NCBI GenBank assembly: GCA_022736715.1
Contig: DZDJ01000011.1
Location: 16,493 to 80,492, forward strand
Direction: 5' to 3'
DNA length: 64,000 bases
Source of the DNA: Edaphobacter aggregans
GTDB taxonomy: Bacteria; Acidobacteriota; Terriglobia; Terriglobales; Acidobacteriaceae
The position numbers were made by a program, and so were the translations under genes. The notes beneath the pieces are model-generated. The model worked only from the letters and a program-made list of their open reading frames with translations, was not told the origin of the DNA and searched no databases. Positions 9,216 to 18,397 of the stretch are shown one piece after another; positions within the stretch are counted from its first letter, which is position 1, and every line of letters begins with the position of its first letter.

Positions 9216-9611
9216 TTAGAGCCGCGCTGTGACGGCCTTCACTTCTGTGCAGTTGTTCAGCACCTCGGCGCCCATTTCGCGTCCCCAGCCGGACTGTTTG
9301 TAACCGCCGAAGGGCAGGGCCGCATCGAAGACATTGTGGCAATTGATCCAGACGGTGCCGGAGCGAATGCGGCGGGCCATCTTATGCGCAATGCTGAGGT
9401 TATTGGTCCACACACTGGCGGCCAGCCCGTAAATGGCAGCTTCGGCTTCCGGTACGTGCGCCATCACCTCGCCGGTGGCGGGACTGTGAACAGGGAAGGA
9501 CCTGCCTGAGAGGGCTTTTACAAACTGGCCATCGATCAACAGTTGATGGTCGTGGATCACGAAGGAGCTGGTATGCGTGCTGAGACGGGGATCAACTGCA
9601 AGGGTTGCCAT
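9216..9611 (-). pseudogene. Aldehyde dehydrogenase with the whole middle deleted in frame
   Basis: A 131-aa frame joins two distant parts of an NAD-dependent aldehyde dehydrogenase (normally about 480-500 aa). Residues about 15-50 are the N-terminal strand region ([20 protein letters not shown], then [14 protein letters not shown]). Immediately after comes the far C-terminus ([39 protein letters not shown]). Roughly 350 residues are missing, including the cofactor site, the catalytic Cys and the general-base Glu, so no dehydrogenase activity is possible. GGAGGAACCC precedes ATG 9611 and no stop interrupts the frame, so a product could still be made. The join sits at PEAE|AAIYG. Confidence 0.8.
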
Positions 9612-9820
9612 GGGTTCCTCCGGCTGGCCGACTGCGGAAGCAGGACTGCAGGACGGGCCTCTCGCGGGGGTCGCGCCAGCATTCCAGAACGCGATCGTTG
9701 CCGGTCTCAATGCCGCTGCAACGATAGCACTCCCGGGCTCTCTCTGTCACAAGCGGTGCTGGGTATGGAAAGCAGTTTTCGGGAAATCAAAGAGATAGCA
9801 CTGTCAGGGAAGTAGGCGTT

Positions 9821-9853
9821 GTGCAAAACAAAGCGCGAGCCGAAGCCCGCGCT
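9821..9853 (-). terminator. Terminator of the tol-pal operon
   Basis: On the minus strand AGCGCGGGC-TTCG-GCTCGCGCT forms a stable tetraloop hairpin (9832-9853) with one mismatch, followed by TTGTTTTG. It lies 22 bp past the cpoB stop. Confidence 0.78.
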
Positions 9854-9875
9854 GATTGCGGCAAGTGGGGTTCCA

Positions 9876-10781
9876 TTAGCGGATGCGCACACCCATGCCA
9901 TTCAGACGGGAGCGGGCCGCCATCGCTTCCGGAGAATTCGGATAGCGCTGGATCAGGCTCCGCAGCTCCTTGATGCCAGCCTCTGTCTGCTTGACGGCGA
10001 TCAGGCTCTGCCCACGGCGTAACTGTGCGGATGGGATTTTGTTGTTGCCCGGGTAGCCAGAAAGCACCTTGTTGTAGTTCTTGATGGCGTCCACGTACTT
10101 GTGGGCCTTGAACTGGATTTCGCCCAGATAGAAGTAAGCATTGCCGGAGAGGTTGTTGTCCGGATAGTACTTGATCACATCGCCGAATTCCGAGGCGGCC
10201 AGTGTGATATTGCCGGCGTTGTAGTCCCCATAGGCTGTTTGGTAGAGCTGTTCCACTGGCGGCGCCGCAGGCGCGGGCGGTGCTGACGGGGCCGCATTGT
10301 CGAGTGGAGCACCGGCAGCATTGGGCTGCTGTGCTGTGCCGGCCACGCCACCAGGCTGGGGCAGGTTCTGCTGCACGGCCGCATTAATGGATTGCTGCTG
10401 GTTTTCGATGTCCTGTAGCTGCTTGTTGATCTTGTCCAGCCTTGCCTGCAGCTCGTCGACGGAATCATTGAGAGCCTGAATCTGCCCGGAGACCTGGTCC
10501 AGCTTACCGCTCTGCGCATCCTGCTGCTGCGACATTGTCTTTTGCAGATTTGTCATGCTGGCCGACATGCTGTTGACGTTGTCCGTCGTCTGCTGCAACA
10601 GGCTTTTCAGGACGCCAATCTGTTCCGTATTGGACAGTTGCATCTTCAGCACAGCATCCTGCAACTGCTGCACCTGGGTCTGCAACTGGATGATTTCCTT
10701 GCTGACAGCGAAAGCGCGAGGAGCAGCGCAGAAGACCAGAAGCACAGTTGCGGAGACGAAAATTCCGATGGATTTCTTCAT
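9876..10781 (-). CDS. cpoB: Cell division coordinator CpoB (YbgF), periplasmic Tol-Pal accessory protein
   Basis: Periplasmic protein, about 301 aa, that links the Tol-Pal system to peptidoglycan synthesis. It has a signal peptide (MKKSIGIF... to AFA), a long coiled coil rich in Gln and Leu at about 28-140, a Pro/Ala-rich linker and C-terminal TPR repeats (LYQTAYGDYNAGN, AYFYLGEIQFKAHKYVDAI, RYPNSPEA). This order is diagnostic for YbgF/CpoB. I prefer the ATG at 10781; an in-frame GTG three codons upstream (10790) is possible. It is the last gene of the operon, 164 bp after pal, with its own terminator. Confidence 0.9.
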   Translation of the reverse strand: MKKSIGIFVSATVLLVFCAAPRAFAVSKEIIQLQTQVQQLQDAVLKMQLSNTEQIGVLKSLLQQTTDNVNSMSASMTNLQKTMSQQQDAQSGKLDQVSGQIQALNDSVDELQARLDKINKQLQDIENQQQSINAAVQQNLPQPGGVAGTAQQPNAAGAPLDNAAPSAPPAPAAPPVEQLYQTAYGDYNAGNITLAASEFGDVIKYYPDNNLSGNAYFYLGEIQFKAHKYVDAIKNYNKVLSGYPGNNKIPSAQLRRGQSLIAVKQTEAGIKELRSLIQRYPNSPEAMAARSRLNGMGVRIR

Positions 10782-10945
10782 GGTGTGCACCCGATGAAAG
10801 ATTTTTAGCTCTGTCTTGTCTTTCGCGGCCGGCCAATGTTGCTCACAGGCAAAGCCAGGACAGATTGGATGCTAAAAGTGTACGGCAGCAATGCCCTGCA
10901 CGGCCAGTGGTGCAAGCGCATTGCTGCCGGTGGAACTGCAACAGT

Positions 10946-11698
10946 TTAGCGGTCCAGCGAGAACTGGTCGCGGCGGTTCTGCTGCCAGCAGCTCTCAGTC
11001 TCTTCCGTGCAGAACTGCTTTTCTTTGCCATAGCTGATGACGCGGATGCGGTTGGCGGCAACGCCTGCGTTCACCAGAGCCGTCTTGGCGGAGTTGGCGC
11101 GGTTTTCGCCCAGGGCCAGGTTGTACTCTGCCGAACCGCGATCATCGCAGTAGCCGCCGATCACGATGCGGACGCCCGGATGCGAGTTCAGGAAGGACGC
11201 CGACTGTTCCAGCGCAGCGCGGGCATCGGGACGGATGTCATAGCTGTCGTAATCGAAGAAGACCGGACGCACATTCTGCTCGAAGATGGTCTCGTCCGTA
11301 TTGTCCGCCGCAGGGGCCGTTGGAACCTCAGGAACGCGAACTGTGACGCGCACATCCGCTTCCGCCGTGCCGCCGTCGCCCTTGGCCACCAGGTGGTAGT
11401 CGGTGGAAGTGGTGGGAGCAACGGTGCGGGTGCCATTGGCGTTCACCGGACCAACGCTGTCGATGCTGACGCTGTCGGCATTGGTGGTGCGCCAGTTGAG
11501 GACAACCGACTGGCCGAGGTCAATGGCGACCGGGTCCGCCGTGATGTTGGCGGTCGGCGCCGGAGCTGCGGCCGGGGTTTCTGCGGGAAGCGGAGCTGCT
11601 GCCTGCTTCTTGTGGCAGCCCGTTACCAAAGCAAGAGATAAGAAAATGGCAGTTGTTGCAAGTGGCTTACGTTGCACGATGGTCATAAATCGGTTCAC
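10946..11698 (-). CDS. pal: Peptidoglycan-associated lipoprotein Pal, with an extra Ig-like region
   Basis: Outer-membrane lipoprotein (250 aa) that binds peptidoglycan and TolB. The lipobox LVTGC places the lipidated Cys at residue 28. The C-terminal OmpA-like domain is clear (FFDYDSYDIRPDARAAL, GYCDDRGSAEYNLALGENRA). Between an Ala/Pro-rich linker and the OmpA domain lies an insert at about 50-125 with Ig-like features (LGQSVVLNWRTTNADSVSI, STDYHLVAKGDGG), making the protein about 80 residues longer than Proteobacterial Pal. The start is GTG 11698, supported by AAGGAGGAGACC directly upstream. It lies between tolB and cpoB. Confidence 0.93.
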   Translation of the reverse strand: MNRFMTIVQRKPLATTAIFLSLALVTGCHKKQAAAPLPAETPAAAPAPTANITADPVAIDLGQSVVLNWRTTNADSVSIDSVGPVNANGTRTVAPTTSTDYHLVAKGDGGTAEADVRVTVRVPEVPTAPAADNTDETIFEQNVRPVFFDYDSYDIRPDARAALEQSASFLNSHPGVRIVIGGYCDDRGSAEYNLALGENRANSAKTALVNAGVAANRIRVISYGKEKQFCTEETESCWQQNRRDQFSLDR

Positions 11699-11778
11699 GG
11701 TCTCCTCCTTGGGGATGACGCGATGACAAGTATTTCACTACAAATATATCGCACTGCGACATGCCTGCCGGGAGCAAA

Positions 11779-13140
11779 TCACTTCCAGCTCCAGTTGGGC
11801 ATGTCGTTGCTGCCGTTCGTCGTCAGACGATGCCTCTGCGTTCCATCCGCAAGCATGGTCCAGATTTGATTGCGGTTGCCAACCTGGTCAGCGTAGACGA
11901 TATGCCGTCCATCGGGAGACCAGGAGGGGAAGTCGCAGCGGCCGGAATCGTGTGTCAACTGGATCCAGCGCTTGGTGGCCACTTCCATCACGTAGATGTC
12001 CTGTCCGCCCGGCGCGCCCGGACCGTATTTGCGGTCCCAGGCAAAGGCGAGGAACTGCCCATTCGGAGACCAGGAGGGCGAGGTTGCGTAGCCGCCATCG
12101 GTCATGCGCTGTACGTTGGTGCCGTCCGCATCCATGATGTAGAGCTGCGGCAGGCCGGTGCGTCCGCTGATCCAGGCAATCTGCGAGTTGGTGCGCGGAT
12201 TCCACACCGGGGAAACATCCGGTCCGCGGAAAGCGGTGATGCGGTGCAGATTGCTGCCATCGGGGTCAAGCGTCCAGATTTCCGGGTCGCCGGTGCGCGA
12301 GGACGAGAAGGCCAGGTGCTGGCCATCGGAAGACCATGCCGGGGAAAGATTCGTGCCGCCAAAGGCTGGAAAGCGCACCATGCGGTGCAGCAGCATGGAG
12401 TACATGCGGATGTTCCAGCCCTCGCGGCCAAGCGAGGCAAAGGCCAGCCGGGAACCGTCCGGCGAGATGCGCGGCGACAGAGAGACCGTGCCAAGATGCG
12501 TAATCTGCTGCTGGTTGGCTCCGTCGTAGTCCATTTCCCAGATTTCTTTGTTGCCGTGCTGCGAAGACACGTAGAAGATCTTGCTTTCTGCAATGCCCGG
12601 AACGCCACCCCCCAGCCGGAAGATGATTTCATCGGCAAACTCGTGCGCAACCTGCCGCGCCATCTGGTCCGTGGCATTTTCGTTGTACTGCTTGCCCAGC
12701 ACCTGCGGAGACTGCGCGTTCCTGGTGTCGTAGACCCAGCCGTTCACCACCATGCGGCCAGCCATCACGCTGAAAGAGCCAAAGGTGACCATGGCGGCAT
12801 TCGACGGCGCGGCGCTCCACTGGCCCACACTCAGCTCTGTTGGTGAGCCGGGAGTGGCATCCGGCGCCATGCTCCTGGACACCATGTCGAAGATGCCGGC
12901 ATTCGACAGGTCATTGTAGAGAACAGAATCGAAGGTGGCCTTTAGCGGCGTGGTCTGCGGATCAGTAGAAACGGGCTTGAAATTGGCAACGGCAATGCGG
13001 ATTTTATCCATGCCGAGGTTGGTGCCGGTGCGTACCCAGTCCTGCGCAAGCGCAGATGCGCTGTACAGAAAGACGGCCGCGGCAGCGGTGGAGACGAGCA
13101 AAAGCTTACGGAAGATTGGTGTCGTGCGGTGCATTCTCAT
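11779..13140 (-). CDS. tolB: Tol-Pal system beta-propeller protein TolB
   Basis: Periplasmic TolB (453 aa): a signal peptide ending SALAQ, an N-terminal alpha/beta domain (MDKIRIAVANFKP, YNDLSNAGIFDMVSR) and a six-bladed propeller with repeated W-S-x-D/N-G units (SPRISPDGSRLAFAS, SPAWSSDGQHLAFSS, SPSWSPNGQFLAFAW, FPSWSPDGRHIVYAD). In the family it links Pal to the inner-membrane TolQRA motor. It is in order between tolA and pal. The start is ATG 13140. Confidence 0.95.
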   Translation of the reverse strand: MRMHRTTPIFRKLLLVSTAAAAVFLYSASALAQDWVRTGTNLGMDKIRIAVANFKPVSTDPQTTPLKATFDSVLYNDLSNAGIFDMVSRSMAPDATPGSPTELSVGQWSAAPSNAAMVTFGSFSVMAGRMVVNGWVYDTRNAQSPQVLGKQYNENATDQMARQVAHEFADEIIFRLGGGVPGIAESKIFYVSSQHGNKEIWEMDYDGANQQQITHLGTVSLSPRISPDGSRLAFASLGREGWNIRMYSMLLHRMVRFPAFGGTNLSPAWSSDGQHLAFSSSRTGDPEIWTLDPDGSNLHRITAFRGPDVSPVWNPRTNSQIAWISGRTGLPQLYIMDADGTNVQRMTDGGYATSPSWSPNGQFLAFAWDRKYGPGAPGGQDIYVMEVATKRWIQLTHDSGRCDFPSWSPDGRHIVYADQVGNRNQIWTMLADGTQRHRLTTNGSNDMPNWSWK

Positions 13141-13180
13141 TACAGTAGACGCTCTCTGTCACGATTTGGTTGGCACTGCG

Positions 13181-13972
13181 TTATTGGTGGGCCACATAAT
13201 CAAAGTAATATTCCACGGTGATATAGCTGCCGTTGTAGCCAGGCGGCAACGGTCCGAAGTTATTCACCCTCTGCACGGCATGGAGGGCAGATATGTCCAG
13301 CGTTGGCGACCCGCTTGGGGTCTCAATGCGGACATTGCTGGGCGTGCCATCGCGGGAAATATCGAAAAGCACGGTGGCTTTGCGGCCGTTGGAGGACTTC
13401 GGGTCCGCCTCGGCCCGTAGCCAGTTCTGTGACACGCGCTGGTTCACCACATTGACATACCAGGAAAAGCGGCTGCCGAAGTCCCCGCTCTTGACGGCCA
13501 TGCTGGATGTGCCATTCTGCGTCTGCACGGTGGACATGGCCACCGGCAGGCCCGCGGCTTCGCCATACGTAGCGCGATCCGGCTTCTGGACGGGCGGCTT
13601 GTACTGCGGCGGTTTCGGGTGCTGTTCCGGGGCGATCTTCTTGGGCGGCTTTTTCTTTTCCGGAATGGGAATCGCGTCCAGCGGCATTTTCTGTGCTGCT
13701 TGCGGCTTGGGCAGCTCAGGTGCCGGGCTGGGCGTCTCCGTTGCCAGCACGTTGTCCGTAGGCGGTTGCGTCTGCGGCAGCGGAATGGCGGAGACCATGG
13801 ATGCCTGAATCGCGCCTTGCGCCATCTGGGCGTCTCCCCACTCGCGTCCATGCCAGCGGAAGACCGCGTAGACCAAAATAAAACCGATGACAGCAAGATG
13901 AAGCAGCACCGAACCGCCAAGGTTGTTGCCGAAGGGGTCGTTCCTGTTCCAGCTGCCTTTCGTCTGCGCCAT
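13181..13972 (-). CDS. tolA: TolA/TonB-type energy transducer
   Basis: Inner-membrane-anchored periplasm-spanning protein, about 263 aa. A short cytoplasmic N-terminus (MAQTKGSWNRNDPFG) precedes one transmembrane helix (VLLHLAVIGFILVYAVF). Then comes a Pro/Lys-rich spacer (KKKPPKKIAPEQHPKPPQYK) and a C-terminal TonB/TolA-like domain (NWLRAEADPKSSNGRKATV, FDISRDGTPSNVRI). The position between tolR and tolB identifies it as TolA, although the C-terminal domain resembles TonB. The frame extends to 14059, but ATG 13972 puts the membrane helix where this family has it. Confidence 0.85.
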   Translation of the reverse strand: MAQTKGSWNRNDPFGNNLGGSVLLHLAVIGFILVYAVFRWHGREWGDAQMAQGAIQASMVSAIPLPQTQPPTDNVLATETPSPAPELPKPQAAQKMPLDAIPIPEKKKPPKKIAPEQHPKPPQYKPPVQKPDRATYGEAAGLPVAMSTVQTQNGTSSMAVKSGDFGSRFSWYVNVVNQRVSQNWLRAEADPKSSNGRKATVLFDISRDGTPSNVRIETPSGSPTLDISALHAVQRVNNFGPLPPGYNGSYITVEYYFDYVAHQ

Positions 13973-14065
13973 GCCTGCTTCAGCTTTCCTGTGAAAACTG
14001 CCGGAGCGAGTGCTCCGGACGGGTACAAGTTGTCGATCCTGTGCAGCGCGAAGCCACACAAACGG

Positions 14066-14488
14066 CTATTGCGACTGTCTTTCCAGGGGCCGCGTAACAA
14101 TGCTGATGTTGGTAATGCCTGCCTGCTTCACTGCATCCATGACGGAAGCAAATGCGCCAAAGGGGACCTTTTCATCGGCGCGCAGATAAATGACGCGCTG
14201 CGCGTTGTCCTCGTTTCCTGTGCGCAGCAGCGAAGGAAGATCGTTGATGTTCACCTGTTTGTCGCCAATGTAGACGCGCTGCTGCCGGTCAATCGTAACC
14301 ACGGTGCGCTGCTGTGTGACTTCCTTGACGGTCCTGGTCTGTGGCACCGATACGTCAATGCCCGACTGCAGCACCGGAGCCGTGAGCATAAAGATGAGCA
14401 GCAGCACCAGCACCACGTCCACCAGCGGAACAATGTTGATCTCCGCCAGCGAGGTCTGCGTCCGTCCATTTTGCGCTGTAAAAGCCAT
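14066..14488 (-). CDS. tolR: TolR/ExbD-family proton channel subunit
   Basis: Biopolymer transport protein of 140 aa. It has one N-terminal transmembrane helix carrying the conserved channel Asp (INIVPLVDVVLVLLLIFMLT) and a periplasmic domain ending RPLERQSQ. With TolQ it forms the proton-driven motor that powers TolA. It starts 23 bp after tolQ stops and ends just before tolA, in the standard order. Confidence 0.93.
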   Translation of the reverse strand: MAFTAQNGRTQTSLAEINIVPLVDVVLVLLLIFMLTAPVLQSGIDVSVPQTRTVKEVTQQRTVVTIDRQQRVYIGDKQVNINDLPSLLRTGNEDNAQRVIYLRADEKVPFGAFASVMDAVKQAGITNISIVTRPLERQSQ

Positions 14489-14511
14489 AATTCTTTCTGA
14501 ACGCTCCGGCG

Positions 14512-15330
14512 TTAGTTGCGAAGACGTGGTTCACGGCGTGGATCGCGGGCTTCCCGCAGGTCCCGTGCTTCATCGTCCATCTGGGCCGCCGTTACGGAAA
14601 GCGCGGCATTTTCAATGGCATTGATCAGCTCACGGGAGAAGTCGTCGGTTTTGGAGGCAAATTCCCGCAGACGGGCGGCAAACTGGTTGTATCCCACCAC
14701 GGCGGGTACGGCCACCAGCAGTCCGGCGGCGGTCGTAATCAGCGCTTCGGAAACGCCAGGCGCTACGGCGCGCAGGGTTGCGGCTCCGGCGGTTCCCAGC
14801 CCGTGAAAGGCATCAATGATGCCCATGGTGGTGCCGAAAAGGCCAACGTAGGTGGCAATGGAGCCGATGGTGGCCAGCGAGGTCATGCGTTGTTCCATGC
14901 CGGTCAGCGCTTCGCTGGAGGCCGTTTGAGCAGCGCGCTCCAGCGCGAGCGGATTGCGCGGCAGGCCCTTGCCGCCGGTCTGGCGCGTGTACTCGGCATA
15001 AATCTCATCGAAGACGGCCACCAGCGGGCTGGGGCGGAACTGTTCGCTGACCGTGGCAATCTCGCTCAGGCGGCTGGCCTTGCGAAAGGCGCGCAGAAAG
15101 CGTGCCCCCTGCCGGCGGGCGCGCTTGAAGCCGGACCACTTCGACAGCATGATGCTCCAGGAGTACAGGCTCAGGAGCAGCAGCAGCCCCAGAACGGCCA
15201 TGGCTACCGGACCGCTGTGATGAATCATCTCCAGCACGGCGCTGCCGCCGCTGGATGGAAGCGCAGCCTGGGTGGAGGCGTCGTCCTGTTGGAACAGGAG
15301 GAAGGTGGCAAGTGCTGTTAAGTGTGTCAT
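14512..15330 (-). CDS. tolQ: TolQ/ExbB-family proton channel subunit
   Basis: MotA/TolQ/ExbB protein, about 272 aa. The first membrane helix is at about 37-60 (PVAMAVLGLLLLLSLYSWSI). The paired helices of the proton channel follow at about 150-180 (LATIGSIATYVGLFGTTMGI) and 195-220 (SEALITTAAGLLVAVPAVVG). I set the start at ATG 15330; the open frame reaches back to 15468 but would then run into the divergent recN start. First gene of the six-gene tol operon. The 137-bp gap to recN must hold both promoters. Confidence 0.93.
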   Translation of the reverse strand: MTHLTALATFLLFQQDDASTQAALPSSGGSAVLEMIHHSGPVAMAVLGLLLLLSLYSWSIMLSKWSGFKRARRQGARFLRAFRKASRLSEIATVSEQFRPSPLVAVFDEIYAEYTRQTGGKGLPRNPLALERAAQTASSEALTGMEQRMTSLATIGSIATYVGLFGTTMGIIDAFHGLGTAGAATLRAVAPGVSEALITTAAGLLVAVPAVVGYNQFAARLREFASKTDDFSRELINAIENAALSVTAAQMDDEARDLREARDPRREPRLRN

Positions 15331-15467
15331 CGCGTTCTGCTCTAGTGTATAGACTCGGAAAGCGCTGTCCAAGTTGGTTTCCAGATTCCGGTAATTTTTG
15401 CCGGTGGACTCTTCTGCGTTATGGGACGTGCTATGCTGCGCACTTAAAGGACACTTGAGGCAAGTCA

Positions 15468-17162
15468 ATGCTGCTGGAGCTGCGTGCGGAAAATTATGCT
15501 GTGATTGACCATGCGGTCGCCGTTTTTGGGCCGGGGCTGAACCTTTTGACCGGGGAGACCGGGGCAGGGAAATCCATCCTGATCGACGCCCTGGCGTTGC
15601 TTCTGGGCGACAAAGGCTCGGCCGATGTGGTGCGTCATGGCGCGGAAAAGGCCGTGGTGAGCTGCGTTTTTGAGAGCACGCCCGGCGCGGAAGCGGTTCT
15701 GGAAACCAACGGCATTGACCCGGCCGACGGCGAAATCCTGCTGCGGCGCGAGATCGCGCTCAGTGGTAAGGGGCGTGTCTTCATCAACAATCAACCGGCC
15801 ACGGTGGGGGCCTTGCGGCAGCTTGCCCCGGAACTGGCGCTGGTGCATGCGCAGAGCGAAACCCTGGGTGCTTTTGACCAGGCACAGCAACGGGGCCTGC
15901 TGGACCGCTTTGGCAGCATCGGCACGGATGCGGTTACCGCAGCCTATGCGGCGTGGCAGGCTGTTAAAAATCGCCTGGAAGAGCTGGAACGCGACGAGCA
16001 GGACCGCTTGCGCCTGGCCGACCTTTGGGGCTTCCAGAAGCGGGAGATCGAGCAGGCGCAACTGGCGGCGGAGGATGAAGATGCGGCGCTCGAAACAGAA
16101 AAGCGCGTGCTGGCCAATGCGGAAAAGCTGTACGCGGCTGCGATGAGCGCGCAGGACCTGCTCTATGAATCGGAAACTTCTGCAGAAGCAGCGCTGCTGG
16201 CGGGGTTGAAGCATCTGGAAGATCTGGCCCGCTACGATACAAGGTTCGAGGATGCGGTGCAGACGCTGGCAGCGGCGCGGGCCACCGTGCAGGACATCAG
16301 CGCCACCATGCGCGACTATGCCGAGGGCATCAATGCTTCGCCGGAGCGGCTGGCGGAAATCGAAGACCGGCTGGCAGCGCTCGACCGCCTGAAGCGCAAG
16401 TACGGGCAGACACTGGCAGGGGTGATGGCATACGGGGTTGAAGTTGCTGCAAAGCTGGCCGAGATTGAAAACCGCGACCAGTTGCTGGTGGAGTTGCGCA
16501 AGCAGATGGACAAGGAGGCTGTAGCCTATCGCATAGCAGCAAAAACCGTCACCGAGCTGCGCTCCGCGGCGGCAAAAAAGCTGGAAAAACTGGCCGAATC
16601 GCAGATCAACGACCTGGCCATGAAGGTGCGGTTTGAGGTGCATGTTACGGTGCAGCAGGACCAGGACTACTGGTCGTCGCATGGCTGGGACCATGTGGAA
16701 TATCGCATTGCAACCAATGCCGGAGAACCACTGAAGCCGCTGGATGAGATTGCTTCGGGCGGAGAGATGTCGCGCGTGCTGCTGGCGCTGAAGGTCAGCG
16801 TGGAAGAGGGTGCCAATGCGGGAAGCAAAGGGAAAAAGCGCACCGTGCTGCCGCGCACGCTGGTTTTTGACGAAATTGACATCGGCATTGGCGGCCGGGC
16901 GGCGGAAGCGGTGGGGCAAAAGCTGAAGGCGTTGTCGCGCGCGCAGCAGGTGCTGTGCATTACGCATCTGCCCCAGATTGCCGCTTTTGCCGACCAGCAT
17001 TTTCTGATCGAAAAAACGGAAAAGAGCAGCCGCACCAGGACGACCGTCCGTCAAATGACAGAAAATGAACGCACGGAAGAGGTTGCACGTATGCTGAGTG
17101 GGTCTACCTTGACCGATACCAGCCTGAAGCACGCCGAGCAGATGCTGAAAGCCAGCCGTTGA
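15468..17162 (+). CDS. recN: DNA repair ATPase RecN
   Basis: SMC-like ATPase (564 aa) acting in double-strand-break repair. Walker A is GETGAGKS at 29-36. Long coiled-coil arms (about 150-340) flank the hinge. The ABC signature is ASGGEMSRVLLALK and Walker B is LVFDEIDIGIGG, followed by the CITHLPQIAAFADQHF loop typical of RecN. Start ATG 15468. The gene is divergent from tolQ. I did not find a recognisable LexA box in the 137-bp gap, although recN is often SOS-regulated. Confidence 0.95.
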   Translation: MLLELRAENYAVIDHAVAVFGPGLNLLTGETGAGKSILIDALALLLGDKGSADVVRHGAEKAVVSCVFESTPGAEAVLETNGIDPADGEILLRREIALSGKGRVFINNQPATVGALRQLAPELALVHAQSETLGAFDQAQQRGLLDRFGSIGTDAVTAAYAAWQAVKNRLEELERDEQDRLRLADLWGFQKREIEQAQLAAEDEDAALETEKRVLANAEKLYAAAMSAQDLLYESETSAEAALLAGLKHLEDLARYDTRFEDAVQTLAAARATVQDISATMRDYAEGINASPERLAEIEDRLAALDRLKRKYGQTLAGVMAYGVEVAAKLAEIENRDQLLVELRKQMDKEAVAYRIAAKTVTELRSAAAKKLEKLAESQINDLAMKVRFEVHVTVQQDQDYWSSHGWDHVEYRIATNAGEPLKPLDEIASGGEMSRVLLALKVSVEEGANAGSKGKKRTVLPRTLVFDEIDIGIGGRAAEAVGQKLKALSRAQQVLCITHLPQIAAFADQHFLIEKTEKSSRTRTTVRQMTENERTEEVARMLSGSTLTDTSLKHAEQMLKASR

Positions 17163-17199
17163 GGCGGAGACACACTCCTGTGGTAAAACTGCACCATAG

Positions 17200-18273
17200 A
17201 TGGTTCATCTTTCCGGTATCCACAGCAGCAAACAAGATATACTGGGAGACGTGAATACCATCGCATCTGAACCAACACTCAACGTCCCAGCCGACAACAC
17301 TGCCGCCACCAGGAAGGTGTTGCTGCTCAAGCCCCGCGGTTTCTGCGCCGGAGTGGTGCGCGCGGTCGATATCGTCAAGATTGCGCTGGAGACATTTGGC
17401 GCTCCGATCTACGTCCGCAAGGAGATTGTTCACAACAGTTACGTGGTGAACGATCTGGCGGAAAAGGGTGCGATTTTCGTCAATGATCTGGACGAAGTTC
17501 CGGAAGGCAGGCGGGTCATCTTTTCCGCCCATGGTGTTTCTCCTGCCGTGCGGGAGCGCGCGAAGGAGCGCAACCTAAAGGTGATTGACGCCACCTGCCC
17601 GCTGGTGACCAAGGTGCACGTGGAAGCGATCAAGTTTGCCCGGCAGGGTTACTCGCTGGTGCTGGTTGGTCATCGCGACCACGATGAGGTGGAAGGCACG
17701 CAGGGGGAAGCTCCGGATGTGACGCAGGTGGTCTCCACGGTGGAAGAAGTGGACCAGTTGCAGGTGCCGGATCCAAACCGCGTTGCCTATCTGACGCAGA
17801 CCACGCTGAGCCTGGACGAAGCGCGCGACATGATCGAAGCGCTCAAGCGCAAGTTCCCCAACATTGTTGGTCCGCATGCGCAGGACATCTGCTACGCCAC
17901 GGAAAATCGCCAGATTGCCGTGAAGAACGTCGCGTACAGTGCGGACCTGGTGCTGGTGGTAGGTTCCAACAATAGTTCGAACTCCAACCGTCTGGTGGAG
18001 GTCTCCCGCAATCTGAATACGGTGGCGTACCTGATTGATAACTCCTCGGCAATCGATGCTGCATGGCTGCAGAATGCAGGCACGGTCGCTGTTACGGCTG
18101 GCGCCTCTGCTCCGGAAATTCTGGTGGAGGAAGTGGTGGCATATCTGAGGGAGAATGGCTTTGGTTCGGTCGAAGAAGTGGAGGTCATGCCGGAAAATGT
18201 ACGGTTTGGCCTGCCTCCGGAGATTGTGCAGGCCATTGCGGCGGCACCGGCGCAAACCTCCGCGACGGTTTAG
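17200..18273 (+). CDS. ispH: 4-hydroxy-3-methylbut-2-enyl diphosphate reductase (IspH/LytB)
   Basis: Last enzyme of the MEP pathway, an iron-sulfur protein giving IPP and DMAPP. The three cluster cysteines are visible in GFCAG (Cys49), DATCPLV and QDICYATE. Other family motifs are SAHGVSPAVRE, GHRDHDEVEGTQGE and the SSNSNRL segment near the active site. At 357 aa it is slightly longer than usual because of an N-terminal extension of about 40 residues; a GTG at 17251 would remove 17 of them, and neither start has a convincing Shine-Dalgarno at good spacing. It lies directly upstream of squalene-hopene cyclase, which uses the product of this pathway. Confidence 0.95.
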   Translation: MVHLSGIHSSKQDILGDVNTIASEPTLNVPADNTAATRKVLLLKPRGFCAGVVRAVDIVKIALETFGAPIYVRKEIVHNSYVVNDLAEKGAIFVNDLDEVPEGRRVIFSAHGVSPAVRERAKERNLKVIDATCPLVTKVHVEAIKFARQGYSLVLVGHRDHDEVEGTQGEAPDVTQVVSTVEEVDQLQVPDPNRVAYLTQTTLSLDEARDMIEALKRKFPNIVGPHAQDICYATENRQIAVKNVAYSADLVLVVGSNNSSNSNRLVEVSRNLNTVAYLIDNSSAIDAAWLQNAGTVAVTAGASAPEILVEEVVAYLRENGFGSVEEVEVMPENVRFGLPPEIVQAIAAAPAQTSATV

Positions 18274-18397
18274 TGGCAGCGTAGAAGTCATAGCGATTGA
18301 CTGCATCAATTCCTTGATGGGCAGAGTCTAAAACATTGTTCGATCAAGAGAGTTTTTCAGAAGAGTTTTGAGCTTTATTTTGAGCGCTGATCTAAAC

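Noticed and set aside
7753-9342. 529-codon minus-strand frame spanning korB and the following gap
   Set aside because: Crosses the korAB terminator and a better-supported small gene in another frame; low-complexity composition.
15331-15467. LexA/SOS box between tolQ and recN
   Set aside because: No recognisable palindrome. The acidobacterial LexA motif is not known to me, so absence is not proof.
15465-17132. 555-codon open frame on the minus strand
   Set aside because: Exactly antisense to recN, whose ATPase motifs are intact on the plus strand.
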